The notes: generated by a model from the letters alone, not told the origin. A DNA stretch of 64,000 nucleotides from Molanna angustata (GCA_963576475.1 OY754975.1:22501169-22565168), one strand, 5' to 3'; shown: positions 1 through 11,199, counted from the first letter of the stretch. Translations and numbers: made by a program.

Positions 1-484
1 AGCCTGATCCCGTCCACTCCTGGACGAAGGCCTCCTCCATCCCCTTCCACGCCACTCTATCTTGTGCTCTGAGCAACCAATTGACACCAGCATGACGGCT
101 GATGTCATCTCACCATCTCATTGGCAGTCTTCCAACACCTCTGACTGTCATTCTCGGTCTCCAAGCCAAAACTATCCTTGGCTATCTCCACTTCAGGGAA
201 AGAATGCGGTGGACGACATCAACCAATTTTGTTCTTTCCCTGATGGTGTCGTTTCGCAACCTGTCTCTCAGACTTAATCCTAACATGGCTCTTTCCATGG
301 CTCTTTGGGTGACTCTTAGTTTTTCAGCACTTTTCTGAGTCATTGTCACAGTCTCCAAGCCATAAGTAGCTACTGGCAGTACACAAAGCACTGAAAGTAC
401 TGTCCGGTGGTGTACCTGAAATTCGCCAACATGAGTACTAAGGGGTGGAGGAGCCCCCCGTGATGATTGGTCGGCACGACTCAC
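1..484 (-). pseudogene. RTE-type LINE, 3' coding fragment (broken)
   Basis: Read on the minus strand, 484-182 encodes the end of a LINE reverse transcriptase: the block YGLETVTMTQKSAEKLR is followed by a basic region (TQRAMERAMLGLSLRDRLRN) and LSLKW, the run that precedes the C-terminal tail of RTE-like proteins. After a frameshift or deletion near 100-180 the same protein resumes at about 90-1 as QDRVAWKGMEEAFVQEWTG, a typical C-terminus of this family. The N-terminal two thirds and the catalytic YADD box are absent, so it cannot be functional. The element probably continues left of the window. Frame and motif order are seen directly; the RTE label is by resemblance. A more deleted copy of the same family lies at 29166-29700. 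Confidence 0.75.
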
Positions 485-1105
485 TCGGCGGTACCCGAGT
501 TGATGACGAGACAGGTGCAGCTAACGCTGCGCCTGAGGTGGTCATGAGGCCAATGTCCATTACTGGATGAATGAGGGCTGAATAAGAAAAAGAAGAATAA
601 TAAAGAAGAAGAGGGCTGAATAAGAAGCGTGACACCGTCATCTTATTTATAAGGACCGTTGCCTTTATTGTATACAAATAAATTATTCTCAATAGATAGC
701 ATTACAAAAAGGTTTTTCCGTTACTCCATAGATGGCAATAGCATAGTCCCTTATTTTCAGGTGAATTGTTACACATTATTCAAATATATAGAACTTTCAA
801 AAATTACATTGATAAGGGAACTCAATAAGAAGGCATAATTGGTGAACGTTGCGCAAGCGCATAAAGTGATCACGTAAGCCACCCGATGACAGGTCGTATG
901 CCCTGTATGTGCCTCGAGTTCCTGGTTCTTCTACAACATCCCAACTTCGTCTCTATTGAGATGTTGGAAAAAAAAAATTATCATTTGACTCCCAAAAGGG
1001 AAAAAAATCCAATGTTTGCGTTATGCAATTAAAAAAGAATAAAAGAAGAATACTTAATTTGATGTACCTACTTTGACCTCAAGCTTTTTGTGTTTACCCT
1101 TCTTG
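485..1105. other. No gene recognised
   Basis: AT-rich sequence with no conserved reading frame. A (TAAGAAAGAAGAA)-like purine-rich patch sits at 580-625. I see no tRNA, TIR or LTR signature. Confidence 0.4.
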
Positions 1106-1106
1106 C

Positions 1107-1245
1107 GATCGATTTATTTATTTATTATTAATACACAAAACAAATATGACATGTCATATAAATTGACAAATATAAAAGTATATAAGAAACAAATATATAA
1201 ACTGACTAATAACGCCCCACTAGGCAAAAGCCTGTTCTGGAACTG
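1107..1245 (-). repeat. LINE 3'-UTR fragment with conserved hairpin
   Basis: On the minus strand this piece contains CCAGAACAGG...GCCTAGTGGGGCG, the same hairpin found at 2336-2370 in the 3' UTR of the LINE at 1600-2425, and it ends in an ATTTATTT-rich tail (1107-1125). It is a solo 3' end of that LINE family in the opposite orientation. Confidence 0.55.
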
Positions 1246-1339
1246 TTATTTTACACAGTTGAGTATCTTTATTCAGCTGTTATTTTCATATTTTCACATG
1301 TTATAAAAGAAGAGTAAACAAAAGTAAAACGAGTAGGTT

Positions 1340-1470
1340 GTGGGGCGTTGTGGCCAACACTAAACTCTCCACACCATAGTAAGCGTTCATATTTTCTTCT
1401 TGAAATGTTGACAATCTCTAAATGCATTTTTATGAAGTAAATTTTTATTAGATTCTTAAACAAATATATT
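1340..1470. repeat. Dispersed satellite-like repeat unit
   Basis: Contains the phrase TTGTGGCCAACACTAAACTC that recurs in the arrays at 20780-21275, 23036-23278 and 47340-48075. The segment TTGAAATGTTGACAATC at 1400-1416 has a relative near 2760-2778. It appears to be an isolated, diverged unit of the same family. Confidence 0.5.
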
Positions 1471-1599
1471 TACTTTATTTTATTTATTTAACTTTTTGTA
1501 CATACGATTCCCAGATTCCTTTTTGTAATATAAGATTCCCATACGACAAAAGTTTTCACAACACACCATACACACAAAAACATTGTCACGAAACTAAAC

Positions 1600-2425
1600 T
1601 CTCTTTCCAAAATCATGTAGATGACCTCTCCAATAGGATAAGGAGACTGGGACGCGTATACAAAATTTTGAGAAATGTACTTGATAGTACAACTTTGAAA
1701 AGCGTGTATTATTCTCTCACCCAGTCTGTCTTGTCCTATGGAATTATTGGATGGGGAGGGTGTGTCAAGACAGTTATGAGTCCACTCAATAAAGCCCAAA
1801 AATGTATCATTCGTATAATTAACAAAAGACATAGTACCTTCCCTTCAGATGATTTGTTTAAGATATTTACTGTCCTTGATCCAAGGCAACTGTTTTTGAA
1901 AACTATTTTAATCCATTTCCATAAAAATATAACTATGTATAGTAGAAGCCAAGAAACGCGCTTCACTAGGCAAGCCAATGATCTAAACTTCGCTGTGCCT
2001 ATAACGAAAACCTCGTTTGGACAGAGACGGTTCGGAGTCATTGCTCCTAGAATATTCAACAAACTTGTTAAGAGCATTAAAGAAACCAAAAATAGTCATT
2101 CATTTAAATGTAAAATAAAGGAATGGCTATTGGTATCGGGCAGACACTATGCAGAGGAGAGTGTTTACCTATAGCTTTCGACCACATTTTAATTTTATAT
2201 CTTATTAATGACTGTTCCACGTATGTTCCAATATGTATGTATTTTTTTTTATTTCAATTTGTGTTTATTTATGTGCTTTAATGTAATTATGTATCATATA
2301 AATTTTATAAATAGCCATTAAATTATATCTCTAACAACAGCCCCAGAACAGGTAATGCCTAGTGGGGCGTTGTTGATCACCTAACATGAATATGCTGTAT
2401 TGTGATATAATAAATAAAAAAAAAC
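1600..2425 (+). pseudogene. Jockey-like LINE, 5'-truncated 3' end
   Basis: An open frame from about 1604 to 2174 encodes only the C-terminal end of a LINE reverse transcriptase: a thumb-like start NHVDDLSNRIRRLGRVYKIL, the conserved SLTQSVLSYGIIGWGG block, and a basic tail ending EESVYL. The fingers/palm, YADD box and endonuclease are missing, as expected of 5'-truncated retrotransposition. The 3' UTR contains a GCCCCAGAACAGG...CCTAGTGGGGC hairpin (2336-2370) and ends in a short A-rich tail at about 2405-2425. No target duplication was identified. The frame has no stops, so the insertion may be fairly recent. Confidence 0.75.
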
Positions 2426-2504
2426 TTATAGTATGCATTTTATACATGTTACCTGTAGAGAAATTCTAAGTAAAATTGCATTACTAGCAAGATGAGCATA
2501 TATG

Positions 2505-2600
2505 AGACAGTGTATCAATGATGATTAGGCGATGAATGTGACAAGATAGAAGAATGCGGTTTCAGTTCTCACTGCCTACCTAACCCTTGAGGAAGATAGA
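2505..2600 (+). repeat. Remnant of LINE family A 3' end
   Basis: The run GCGATGAATGTGACAAGATAG followed by CTCACTGCCTACC matches, with gaps, the C-terminus of the family-A LINE (compare 54150-54220: GCGATGAATGTGTGTCAAG, then CTCTGCCTACCCC). It is too decayed to hold a frame. Confidence 0.5.
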
Positions 2601-2844
2601 AATGGAGAGCAAAAAATACAATTGTCTATAGAGACACATACAATATCAATATGAATTTGATCACTCAATTTTCCCATACAGAAGCAATTTTACTTCTGTT
2701 ATATACATTTTTCATACAAAAATATGACACATTGATATGGCAAACCATGATTTTTTTCTTGAAATTTTGACAATCCTTGAATGCATTTTTGATGAGTGTA
2801 TTTTTGTTGTGTCGAAATTTCAAACAGTAGGTATACAAAAACTC

Positions 2845-3325
2845 GATTTTCCAGACCGTGAGAGCATTTTGAAAATTTGGACAGATAAATTCATAGAGAA
2901 GAAATTAACGAATATCTATGGAAAACTAATCAGCTCTAGATCGCACATTACATATAGTTTGGGCTGTAGAGAGGACACAAAAAGGATAATCCATACGCCA
3001 TACATACAAACACATCACGACAGATCAAATTACTGAACTTTTCCATGCATAAGAAATTTATCTAACTAGTTGCATGTAACACATGAGATCCAACTGTCGA
3101 TAGCTATAGTATGTACCTTGATTTTCCAGACCGTGAGAAAATTTGGACGGTTGAAATCATAGAGAATAAATTAACAGATATCTATGGAAAACTAATCAGC
3201 TTTAGGTCTATGCACTTTACACATATGATGTAAATATGAAGTCGATCGGACTTATAGTTTGGGCTGTAGAGAGGACACAAAAAGGACCATTCCGTACGCC
3301 ATACGCCGTACGCCATACATGCTCA
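2845..3325. repeat. Direct duplication of a roughly 170-200 bp block
   Basis: Two copies of the same sequence, about 2845-3015 and 3118-3325. Both contain CGATTTTCCAGACCGTGAGA or a close variant, then GAAAATTTGGAC, ATCTATGGAAAACTAATCAG and GTTTGGGCTGTAGAGAGGAC. The second copy has an extra short expansion of ACGCCATACGCCGT. The open frame at 2737-3036 runs through a repeat and has no recognisable domain, so I do not treat it as a gene. Confidence 0.6.
3066..3110 (-). repeat. Terminal piece of a dispersed repeat
   Basis: CTAGTTGCATGTAACACATG plus ATCCAACTGTCGATAGC is the reverse complement of the right end of the dispersed repeat at 11200-11512 and 38040-38835. It lies between the two copies of the 2845-3325 duplication. 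Confidence 0.55.
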
Positions 3326-3439
3326 CAGTGTGAACTCTCTACATGATACCCGTTGAGAAATTGATGTAAAAAAAATACGCTTAAAAATTGTGAAATCATG
3401 ACTCTCCACTATTCCATAGTGTGGAGAGTAAAAAATATA

Positions 3440-4220
3440 TATATGTAAAATGAATGATTCAATGATATTTTGGGTATTTGTGTTTTGATTTTATTTTGTT
3501 TTTAATTTTGTTTATGATACTTTATGTATGTAATATGTTTATGATACTTTATGTATGTAATATGTATGTTGCTACTGAATAAATATCACCCGGTAATTTT
3601 CTTATCTATCAATTTAATTTTTTCACTCACCTATAATATATACATGAAATAATTCTTATCAATTCAATTATCATCATTTTTATCAAATGCGATAAATATT
3701 TGTATTATAATAATATTTAACGCACAACTGATAGCATATCTGGGAACGGTCTAGGACACTTGGCTGCAACCGCTTGTGTGCGGAATACTTATTATTGCAA
3801 CTCGCTCACGCGAGTCGCAATAATAACTACATACAAACCTGACCGACCTATTCTAACCAAAATTTTGGTTAGAATTGGTTGATTAAATAATAATATAATA
3901 TATATGTTATTGGTATATTTGAAATGTTAATTTTATTAAAATTTAGTATAAACAATATCTTTTAACATAGTCTATAAGCAAGTAGGTTGTTTTTCAACCT
4001 TATTTTAAAATTATAGTAATAATATAAACCCATTAAATAAATATGAATAGTTAATGTAGGTAATAATGAGAAAATAATATTTTTTTTTTCTGATATCTCT
4101 TTGTAATTTTAATGTCTGTGTATTTAAATAATTGAATATCAACGACATACATATAAACAGCATTACAAAAATTAGTACAAAACACTTCATTCCAAAGCAA
4201 AAAAAAATTTTTGAAGAGAG
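3440..4220. other. AT-rich, two strong hairpins, no gene
   Basis: No coding signal was found. At 3788-3828 there is a stem of about 17 bp with a 4-base loop (TTATTATTGC on the left arm, GCAATAATAA on the right, one mismatch). At 3851-3874 there is a perfect 24-base palindrome centred on CCAAAATTTTGG. The pair could be the end of a foldback or Helitron-like element, but no CTRR terminus or TIR was identified. Confidence 0.4.
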
Positions 4221-4227
4221 TAAGTCG

Positions 4228-4370
4228 CGGCCAAGTTGGCTCGCACCCAAGTGCCTGTCGCACCCAAGTGTCCATCGCACCCAAGTGTTCCGCACCCAAA
4301 TGTCTCGCACCCAAGTGTTCCGCACCCAAATGTCTCGCACCCAAGTGTCCCGCACCCAAGTGGTCTAAGC
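4228..4370. repeat. Minisatellite, unit about 13-14 bp (CGCACCCAAGTGT)
   Basis: About nine tandem copies of CGCACCCAAGTGT or CGCACCCAAATGTCT, the latter alternating with CGCACCCAAGTGTTC so that part of the array has a 28-bp higher-order unit. All reading frames across it translate to short repeats, which are artefacts. There are no spacers of constant length with unique content, so it is not a CRISPR array. Confidence 0.85.
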
Positions 4371-4379
4371 CATGTATCC

Positions 4380-5020
4380 CTTTCCGATCTGCTTGAATAG
4401 GTATAATGTACATTATTCATTGAATTTACTTTCTGCACCTGCTTTGATTTTTTTTTCGGTTAAATATTTTTGAGGACGTTCATGTTATTAATAAACCAGC
4501 GCCCTAAATTTGATCGAATCGCAAAAAGGCATCAAATCATATGGAAAAAAATCATAATATTAAGCATTATTTTGGTGAAAAAAATTAAATTTACCATGTT
4601 GGATAGTAAAACAATAGTATTTCAAGTCGTAGCGTCCCGTTTTGTGGTTCGTATTATTTGATGTTATTTAAAATTTGACAGATAATAACCACAGAAAAAG
4701 TAAAATATGTCTATAATTGAAGATTTAGTAACTGACATGTCATATTGCACTGTAATACGGAAATGGATTCAATCTCCCCTTAACATTAATCTTGAGTTTA
4801 ACAAACTCAATGAGTTGAGGGCCGACTGTAAAACCGGGCCATAATATCATAAGCAAAGTAAGTCAAATCGTGCGAAAAAAAACAAGAAAACATTTTTTGA
4901 CAAACGTTTTAACAGGGAACCGCCAAGGAAAAAAATCAAATGTTTACGTATGTGCAATTAAAACAAAATATTGAAAAAATCATATAGAATAATAATATAT
5001 GAAAAATCAATTCATTTACA
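4380..5020. other. No gene recognised
   Basis: AT-rich sequence without a conserved frame or terminal repeat. It precedes the LINE at 5110. Confidence 0.35.
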
Positions 5021-5069
5021 AATGTTCTGGAAAATCAAATGTTCTGGAAAATCAAATGTTCTGGAAAAG
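5021..5069. repeat. Three tandem copies of a 19-bp unit
   Basis: The unit AAATGTTCTGGAAAATC is repeated, with the last copy ending GGAAAAGAG. It sits immediately upstream of the family-A LINE coding region. Confidence 0.8.
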
Positions 5070-5109
5070 AGTAAATCGACGAATATATACATACCCCGAC
5101 AGACTGGAG

Positions 5110-6500
5110 AAACGCAGTGATTGTGCCCCTCTTTAAGAAAGGGTCAAAACTAGACTGCAAGAACTACCGAGCTATCAGTCTGCTGAGTTCAGTTGGAAAA
5201 TTGTATGCTAGGATACTAGATCAAAAGTTGAGAAAGGCTACAGCAAGCAAGGTGTGGGATGCACAAGGAGCGTTTGTTGGAGGTAGAGGATGCACCGACC
5301 AAATTTTTGCCCTTCGAATGGCGACTGAAAAGGTTTTGGCAAAAAACCAGAAGCTTTTCTGCGCTTTCATAGACCTGGAAAAGGCCTACGACAAAGTAGA
5401 CCGTGAAAAACTTTGGAACGTGCTATCAGTGTATGGAGCGGGGAGCAGGATGATAGGGGCAATATCATCTCTGTATGAGGAAAGCCAAGCCTGTGTGAGA
5501 ATTGAAAACTCTCTCACAGGATGATTCTCCATTAATATGGGAGTGAAACAAGGGTGCGTACTATCACCGTGGTTCTTTAATCTATACATTGACTACTGTG
5601 TGAGAGCACTAAAGAATGAGAACATTGGGCTGAAACTGGAAGGTGTGACTGTATGTGATCTAATGTATGCGGATGACAAAGTATTAATGGCTGAAAGCGT
5701 GGAAGACTTGGAATGTTTGGTTAATATAGTATTCGATGGATGCATGCAAAATGGATTGAGAATGAATGCAACTAAATCTAAAGTGATGGTATTTGAGAAG
5801 AGCGAAAGACGAACAAAATGCGAGATACGAGTGGAAAATGTACAATTAGAACAAGTGGATGAATATTTATACTTAGGAAGCATGTTTCAGCGTGATGGAA
5901 GATTGGAAAAAGATATTGAAAGGAGAGTAACGGCAGGTAATAGAGTGAATGGTGCATTAAGAACGGTAATGGCTGACCCAATTATTTCGAGGCAAGCAAA
6001 GCTCGCGGTACACAATGGTATCGTCGCACCGACTCTAATGTATGCTAGTGAGACATGGACATGGCAGAAGACGCATGAAAGTAGAATTAACGCGGTTGAA
6101 ATGAGGTCACTAAGACGAATGTGTGGTAAAACGATGTATGATAGAATAAGAAATGAGGATATTAGACGAGAATGTATGATTGAAAGAAATATCGTAAGTA
6201 AGATGAAAATAAATGCCCTAAGGTGGTTCGGCCACATAGAAAGAATGAGTGATGACCGTCTGACAAAAAAAGTGTACAAGGCTGATAAAAGAGGAACGAA
6301 AAGTAGAGGTCGGCCAAGAAAAAGTTGGCACGATCACATAAATGGGATTTTGAAAGATGGTGATGTTAGAAGTAAGAATAATAGAAGAGCGTGTATGAGA
6401 CGATGTATGGACGTGAATGAAGCGAGGAATGTGTGTCAAGAGAGGGGAGTCTGGCGTTCGGTTCTCTCTGCCTACCCCAATTAGGGAGATGGCGTGATGG
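5110..6500 (+). pseudogene. LINE family A, reverse transcriptase part, one nonsense codon
   Basis: From 5117 to 6484 the plus strand encodes a LINE RT from its fingers to the C-terminus. Visible blocks are VPLFKKGSKLDCKNYRAISL, the palm motif FIDLEKAYDKVDREKL, GVKQGCVLSPWFFN, the catalytic YADDKVL, and the C-terminal RWFGHIERMSDDRLTKK region found in RTE/Vingi-like elements. A single TGA at 5522-5524 interrupts the frame between SLTG and FSINMGVKQG; apart from that it is open for 455 codons. The endonuclease is missing (5' truncation near 5100). The element ends in GATGGCGTGATGGTATGG followed by GTATGG repeats rather than poly(A). The same tail is found at 54215-54236 and, inverted, at 46790-46815. 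Clade is provisional. Confidence 0.85.
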
Positions 6501-6565
6501 TATGGTATGGTAATTCATTTACCTTTCTCAACAATAAATCATCCATTCCTCATTTCTGAGATTAC

Positions 6566-6714
6566 TACTTACTTACTTCCGATGGCCATACAACTCCGGT
6601 AGAGTTTTAGCCTCCTGAACAATAGCTTTCCAAGTCTTCCTATCAGCTGCAGTGGACTCCCAATCACCACAATCATTCAGCACGTTCAGATCTCGGGTAA
6701 CATTGTTCATCAAT
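6566..6714 (-). mobile_element. LINE 3'-end fragment with target duplication
   Basis: On the minus strand 6700-6575 reads ESTAADRKTWKAIVQEAKTL PELYGHRK then stop, the typical last residues of an RTE-like ORF, followed by a short (TAAG)n-like tail. The piece is flanked by TCTGAGATTA at 6556-6565 and again at 6715-6724, a 10-bp target-site duplication, so it is an extremely 5'-truncated retrotransposition event of about 150 bp. Confidence 0.65.
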
Positions 6715-6725
6715 CTCTGAGATTA

Positions 6726-7214
6726 TTTTTTTTTATTTCAAAATTATAGTTTATTTTTAATTATTGCTTCGCTGACATTTACTGCACCGAATTAATGGAA
6801 TGGATTGTAAAATGAAAAAAAAAATCATCAGGTATAGTTGTCGCCTAATATCTTGAACCTTTCTTTTTCCTTCCCTTCCTTTCGCGTCACGGGCAAATGT
6901 GTGAAATATATTATGAATATGTAATAATTTTAAGTATATTTAAATTTGTTTTTTGTTGTATTGTAGGTACATACTTCTATGATTATTTAATGTACATCAA
7001 TTGTGGACAAAAATAATTGGTGTGTCTATTTTTTTATTTCATAGTTTTTTCTTTGTTTACCTTGTAAGACTGTATTTGTCCCTTGATTAAATAAATGAAC
7101 CTGCCTTCCGGGTGCGTAGAGCGCAAATTTGTGTCTTTTTCTTCGTTGCGTGGTCCCTCCAATGTCTTCTTCTGGATCTACTCCACCGAACGATGTCCTA
7201 TAATTCACAAGTTA
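6726..7214. other. No gene recognised
   Basis: AT-rich. Short open frames at 7026-7208 and 7095-7280 have no recognisable domain and lie partly in the flank of the next LINE fragment. Confidence 0.3.
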
Positions 7215-7675
7215 TCCTTATTTGAACATTGCGAACACGATCGCTTTTCCAGTGAGAACCTTCATTTCCTTTGTCCTTAAGAGCCCCTTGGTTCGTACAG
7301 TGTCTGCTCGCGTTTCCACAGCATACGTCATGATCGGTCGCACGCATGTCTTATATATTCTGACCTTACTGTCAATACGAATGTGTTTATTTTTCCAGAT
7401 CATATTTTAAGACATCCTGATACGACCGACGCTATATTAACTTGTTCAAGGACTTCAGTGTATAGGTCGTTATGGTTACAAATCTCTTCTCCTGAATATT
7501 TGAAACTCATTACTTGTTCCACGGGCTTATCATCAACAGTTAGCTTACACCTTGAAGGTTGTATGGATATAGTAATAATTTTTGTTTTACTAACTGATAT
7601 AGCCATGTTTAACCTCTGTGATTCCACATGGAATTTGTTCAACGTTCTTTGCGTTCGTTCTCAGTTTCAGCACGT
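7215..7675 (-). pseudogene. LINE family B fragment (RT C-terminal part)
   Basis: Minus-strand frames 7642-7400 and 7403-7218 are consecutive parts of one protein separated by a frameshift: an MAISVSKTKIITIS block (primer-grip region after the YADD box), then [20 protein letters not shown], the conserved C-terminal motif of this family. The same family recurs at 34815-35010, 41560-41950 and 57955-59105, always on the minus strand of this window. Endonuclease, palm and tail are missing here. Confidence 0.7.
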
Positions 7676-7703
7676 GCGTGCGTGCGTGTGTGTGTGTGTG
7701 TCT
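7673..7703. repeat. (GTGC)n/(GT)n microsatellite
   Basis: GCGTGCGTGC followed by about nine GT units. It marks the left edge of a dispersed repeat whose second copy (38030-38055) also begins with GTGTGTGTG. Confidence 0.8.
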
Positions 7704-8079
7704 TATAATTTTTAATCCGCTCAATTCACAGAGCCCGAAATTTCAGAATATATAGATAGTTAGCCTATAGAACTTTTATATTCAGAATTTTGAAATTTTG
7801 TTACAGTCAGGGGTTATCAACTTTTGAATTTTTACTTTATTTTTCCATATATCTCAGAAACCATAAAAGCTAGAACGCTGAAAATTGGTAAAAATATAAA
7901 CAAAAACAATATCACAATTTATTTTTTTTAAAAATCCAGGGTTTCTCAAACATTATTTATTGAGAAAAATTTTTTTATGATAAATTTATGTGTTTAACTG
8001 CCTTTATTTCCAAAGTTTTCATATATATCGAAAAAAGCTCAACACCCCAACTAGATAATTTAATTTTCTACAAAAATTA
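7704..8079 (+). repeat. Dispersed repeat, left part (split by LINE)
   Basis: Nearly collinear with 38060-38455: both contain CAGTCAGGGGTT, GAATTTTTACT, GCTAGAAC.CTGAAAATTGGTA and AACACCCCAACTAGA. Homology stops at about 8079, where a LINE begins, and resumes at about 11200. The second copy is therefore an empty-site reference for the LINE insertion. No protein is encoded. Confidence 0.75.
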
Positions 8080-10875
8080 TCAAGTGAGGTGTTTAGGAAT
8101 ATACTAATATCGAACTACGATATAATCTGCTTGACTGAGACGTGGCTAAATGAATCTATATTCAGTGGAGAACTTGTCGACAACCGTTATGACATTTTTA
8201 GGGTCGATAGACAACATGACACAAAAAAAGATGGAGGCGGTGTTCTCATTGCATGTTTAAAATACCTTAAATCCAAAATTATTAAAACGGATTACGATAA
8301 GCAAATTGAAGGCGTATGGGTCCAATTCAAGCTGAAAATAAGAAATAGAGTTAAAAAAATTAATCTTTGCACTGTATATATTCCACCAAACAATGATTTA
8401 GAATCGTGTTATAAATTTTATGATAAAATTAGACTTTCATATGTAGAAAATCCGAATGCGCTTAATCTCATACTCGGAGATTTTAATAGGCCTGATATAT
8501 CTTGGACCCCTGATGAATCCAATACTTTAACCCCAATACTCTTAACTACAAATGCAAGCTCATCAAATCTAATCGATACAATGTACTTTTGTAGTTTTAC
8601 ACAACGAAACAATGTGGCGAATGCTAATAATAGAATTCTCGACCTAATTCTAACGGACATATCAGAAATATCTATCACTCGCTCAAAAAAACCTTTGTCT
8701 AAGGAAGATGCGCATCATCCGGCATTAAAAATTAAAATTCAACATGAAGATGTTAAAATGCTAGCATTCAAAAATGATAACAGACCAAACTTTTACAAGG
8801 GAAATTATGAAGAAATTAATAATGAGCTTAATGAACTAAACTGGGAAACCTTATTTCATAACAAAACTGTCGACGAAACTGTAGAACAATTCTATAAAAC
8901 TTTGGAGTCACTGATTGACAAATTCATTCCTAAGAAAATATCAAAAAATAATTTCCCGCAGTGGTACTCGAAGGAATTAATAAATGTCTTAAAGCAAAAA
9001 GAAAAATACCACAAAAAATATAAAAAATATGGAAACGAACTTGATAAACTAACATTCAGTATAATGAGAAAAAGAGCCAAACTACTTACGGCCTCGTGTT
9101 ATGATAATTATATCAGTAATATGCAAAAAGAATTCAAAGCAAACCCAAGAACTTTGTGGAAACCGATTAATGATAAACGGCAATGTACAACCACTATACC
9201 AAATCAGATGATCCTAGGAAACGAATCAGCTATTAAAGGCGACAATATATGTAAACTTTTCTCCAAATATTTCCAGTCAGTATTTAATCCACTAAGTAAT
9301 CATTTTTACCCCTGTAATCAAAATATAGCGACATCGCGGATATTAACCAAAGTTTGTTTCTCACTTGAGGACATTATAAATAAACTAAAAAAGACAGACA
9401 TAAATAAGGGAGCAGGCCCAGATGGTATATTGCCTATTTTCATATTTAAATGTTTTTCAGGTATAGCCAAACCCCTTACCATAATTTTTAACAAATCGAT
9501 TTCAAATGGGCACTTCCCCACCAGATGGAAAAATGCAAATGTGACACCGATCTTAAAAAAAGGTGCCAGAGATGATATAGCTAACTATCGACCAATATCT
9601 AAGTTAGATTGCTTTAGCAAAATATTTGAATCACTTGTTCATGAGGTTTTATTCAGTCATGTCAAACAAGACATAATATATGAACAGCATGGTTTTCATC
9701 CTAAGAGATCTGTAACTACAAATCTATTGACATACTCACAATTCATTGCTGAAAATGTGGATAACAGAATCCAAGTTGATAGCATATATACAGACTTTTG
9801 CAAAGCATTTGATAAGGTAAACCAACGTCTTCTAATAAGAAAACTGAAAATATATGGCATTAATGGAGAATTACTTAAATGGTTTGAGTCTTATATTTCT
9901 GATCGATCGCAAACAGTAACAATAGGAGGGCATAAAGCGCCACCATATAAAACAACATCGGGAATCGCACAAGGATCACTACTTGGACCGCTTCTATTTT
10001 TACTATTCATAAACGACATAGCCTCGTCAATTAAATACTCTGAATTTTTGCTTTTTGCCGACGATCTAAAACTGTACCGTAAAATAGAATCTATCACAGA
10101 CTGTAATCTACTGCAGAAGGACCTTGCCTCCCTATATACTTGGTGTAAACTTAATGACCTTTATTTTAACTACAGCAAGTGCCAATATATTTCCTTCACA
10201 AATAATAAATCTAAAATATCTTTCCAGTACAACATAAACAACAATTATTTAGCAAGATGTGATACTGTGAGAGATTTAGGAGTCCTATTCGATTTTAAAC
10301 TTAAATATGACGCGCATATAGATGAAATAGCCAAAAAAGCTTCTAAACTACAAGGGTTTATATGCAGGCAGACAAAGGACTTTTCGGACCAAACAGTAGC
10401 ATTGAGTCTATACAAAAGTCTCGTAGTTTCTGTTTTAGAATATAATTCGGTTATTTGGTCACTGAATTATGAAGTGCATAGTCAGAGAATTGAGGGAATT
10501 CAAAAAAAGTTCCTCAGGATTCTGGCTTATCGCTCAAAGAAATCAAATCTAGATACATACGAAAAAAAAATGAACTTTTATAAAATAAACTCCCTGAAGG
10601 AAAGAAGAAGAATGGTTGGTTTAATTTGCCTATATAATGTCGTCAATGGCAGACTAGATGCCCCCAATATACTGCGTCTATTAAATTTTAACGTAAAAAA
10701 AATGTATACAAGATCTCGGGACTTTTTTATTTTAAATTCATATAAAACTAATATAGGATATTTCTCCCCCCTCCCTAGAATTACTCGCGATTTTAATATT
10801 ATATCGTTGTCCAGACCTCTTGTAGATATTTTCTCAGAGTTAAATGAATTTAAAAAATATATTTTCTTGCCTTGA
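8080..10875 (+). CDS. LINE ORF2: endonuclease-reverse transcriptase
   Basis: About 930 residues without a stop. The N-terminal quarter is an apurinic-type (EEP) endonuclease, entered just before DIICLTETWLNE, with LGDFNRPDISW and the DAHHPALKIK catalytic-His block. The central part is an RT: GPDGILPIFIFKC, VTPILKKGARDDIANYRPIS, YTDFCKAFDKVNQ, GIAQGSLLGPLLFLLFIND and the catalytic FADDLKLYRKI. The C-terminal VVSVLEYNSVIWS block is typical of Jockey/CR1-like proteins. The frame continues upstream through 8080 without a convincing ATG (the first in-frame initiator-like codon is a GTG at 8089), so the true start is lost. An RT with all catalytic residues could still act in trans if expressed. Jockey placement is by motif resemblance. 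Confidence 0.85.
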   Translation, partial: SSEVFRNILISNYDIICLTETWLNESIFSGELVDNRYDIFRVDRQHDTKKDGGGVLIACLKYLKSKIIKTDYDKQIEGVWVQFKLKIRNRVKKINLCTVYIPPNNDLESCYKFYDKIRLSYVENPNALNLILGDFNRPDISWTPDESNTLTPILLTTNASSSNLIDTMYFCSFTQRNNVANANNRILDLILTDISEISITRSKKPLSKEDAHHPALKIKIQHEDVKMLAFKNDNRPNFYKGNYEEINNELNELNWETLFHNKTVDETVEQFYKTLESLIDKFIPKKISKNNFPQWYSKELINVLKQKEKYHKKYKKYGNELDKLTFSIMRKRAKLLTASCYDNYISNMQKEFKANPRTLWKPINDKRQCTTTIPNQMILGNESAIKGDNICKLFSKYFQSVFNPLSNHFYPCNQNIATSRILTKVCFSLEDIINKLKKTDINKGAGPDGILPIFIFKCFSGIAKPLTIIFNKSISNGHFPTRWKNANVTPILKKGARDDIANYRPISKLDCFSKIFESLVHEVLFSHVKQDIIYEQHGFHPKRSVTTNLLTYSQFIAENVDNRIQVDSIYTDFCKAFDKVNQRLLIRKLKIYGINGELLKWFESYISDRSQTVTIGGHKAPPYKTTSGIAQGSLLGPLLFLLFINDIASSIKYSEFLLFADDLKLYRKIESITDCNLLQKDLASLYTWCKLNDLYFNYSKCQYISFTNNKSKISFQYNINNNYLARCDTVRDLGVLFDFKLKYDAHIDEIAKKASKLQGFICRQTKDFSDQTVALSLYKSLVVSVLEYNSVIWSLNYEVHSQRIEGIQKKFLRILAYRSKKSNLDTYEKKMNFYKINSLKERRRMVGLICLYNVVNGRLDAPNILRLLNFNVKKMYTRSRDFFILNSYKTNIGYFSPLPRITRDFNIISLSRPLVDIFSELNEFKKYIFLP

Positions 10876-11199
10876 TTTGTGGAGCTTGTGCAATCTGTGC
10901 CCACATAGTATGCAATGCGGGATAGTTAATGTGTGCGATTTTTTTTGGTTGTTTCTTTCCTACCTACTTCGATTATATTTTTGTAAACAAGCGAATGACC
11001 CTTGTATGCTTTAATTTATTTTGATTTTATACCTACTACCTTGTATGCTTTTGGATTGTTTAAATTTTTATACTTTGAAATTTGAAATGTTATACAAATT
11101 TGATGTAATTATTTTTTTATGATTAATCGTGTAAAATAATTGTAGGTTTAATCCTGTATATTTTACCTAAATAAATAAAATAAAAAATAAAATAAAAAA
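8080..11199 (+). mobile_element. Jockey-like LINE, slightly 5'-truncated
   Basis: A 3.1-kb element consisting of an uninterrupted ORF2 (8080-10875), a 320-bp AT-rich 3' UTR and a tail of (AAATAAAATAAAA)n at 11165-11199. It splits a dispersed repeat whose uninterrupted copy is at 38040-38835, which fixes the boundaries to within a few bases. ORF1 and the first part of the endonuclease are missing. No clear target duplication was found; the flanks differ by a small deletion relative to the empty copy. Confidence 0.8.

Noticed and set aside
2737..3036. 99-codon frame
   Set aside because: It lies in a duplicated repeat, has no domain, and the second copy of the repeat does not keep the frame.
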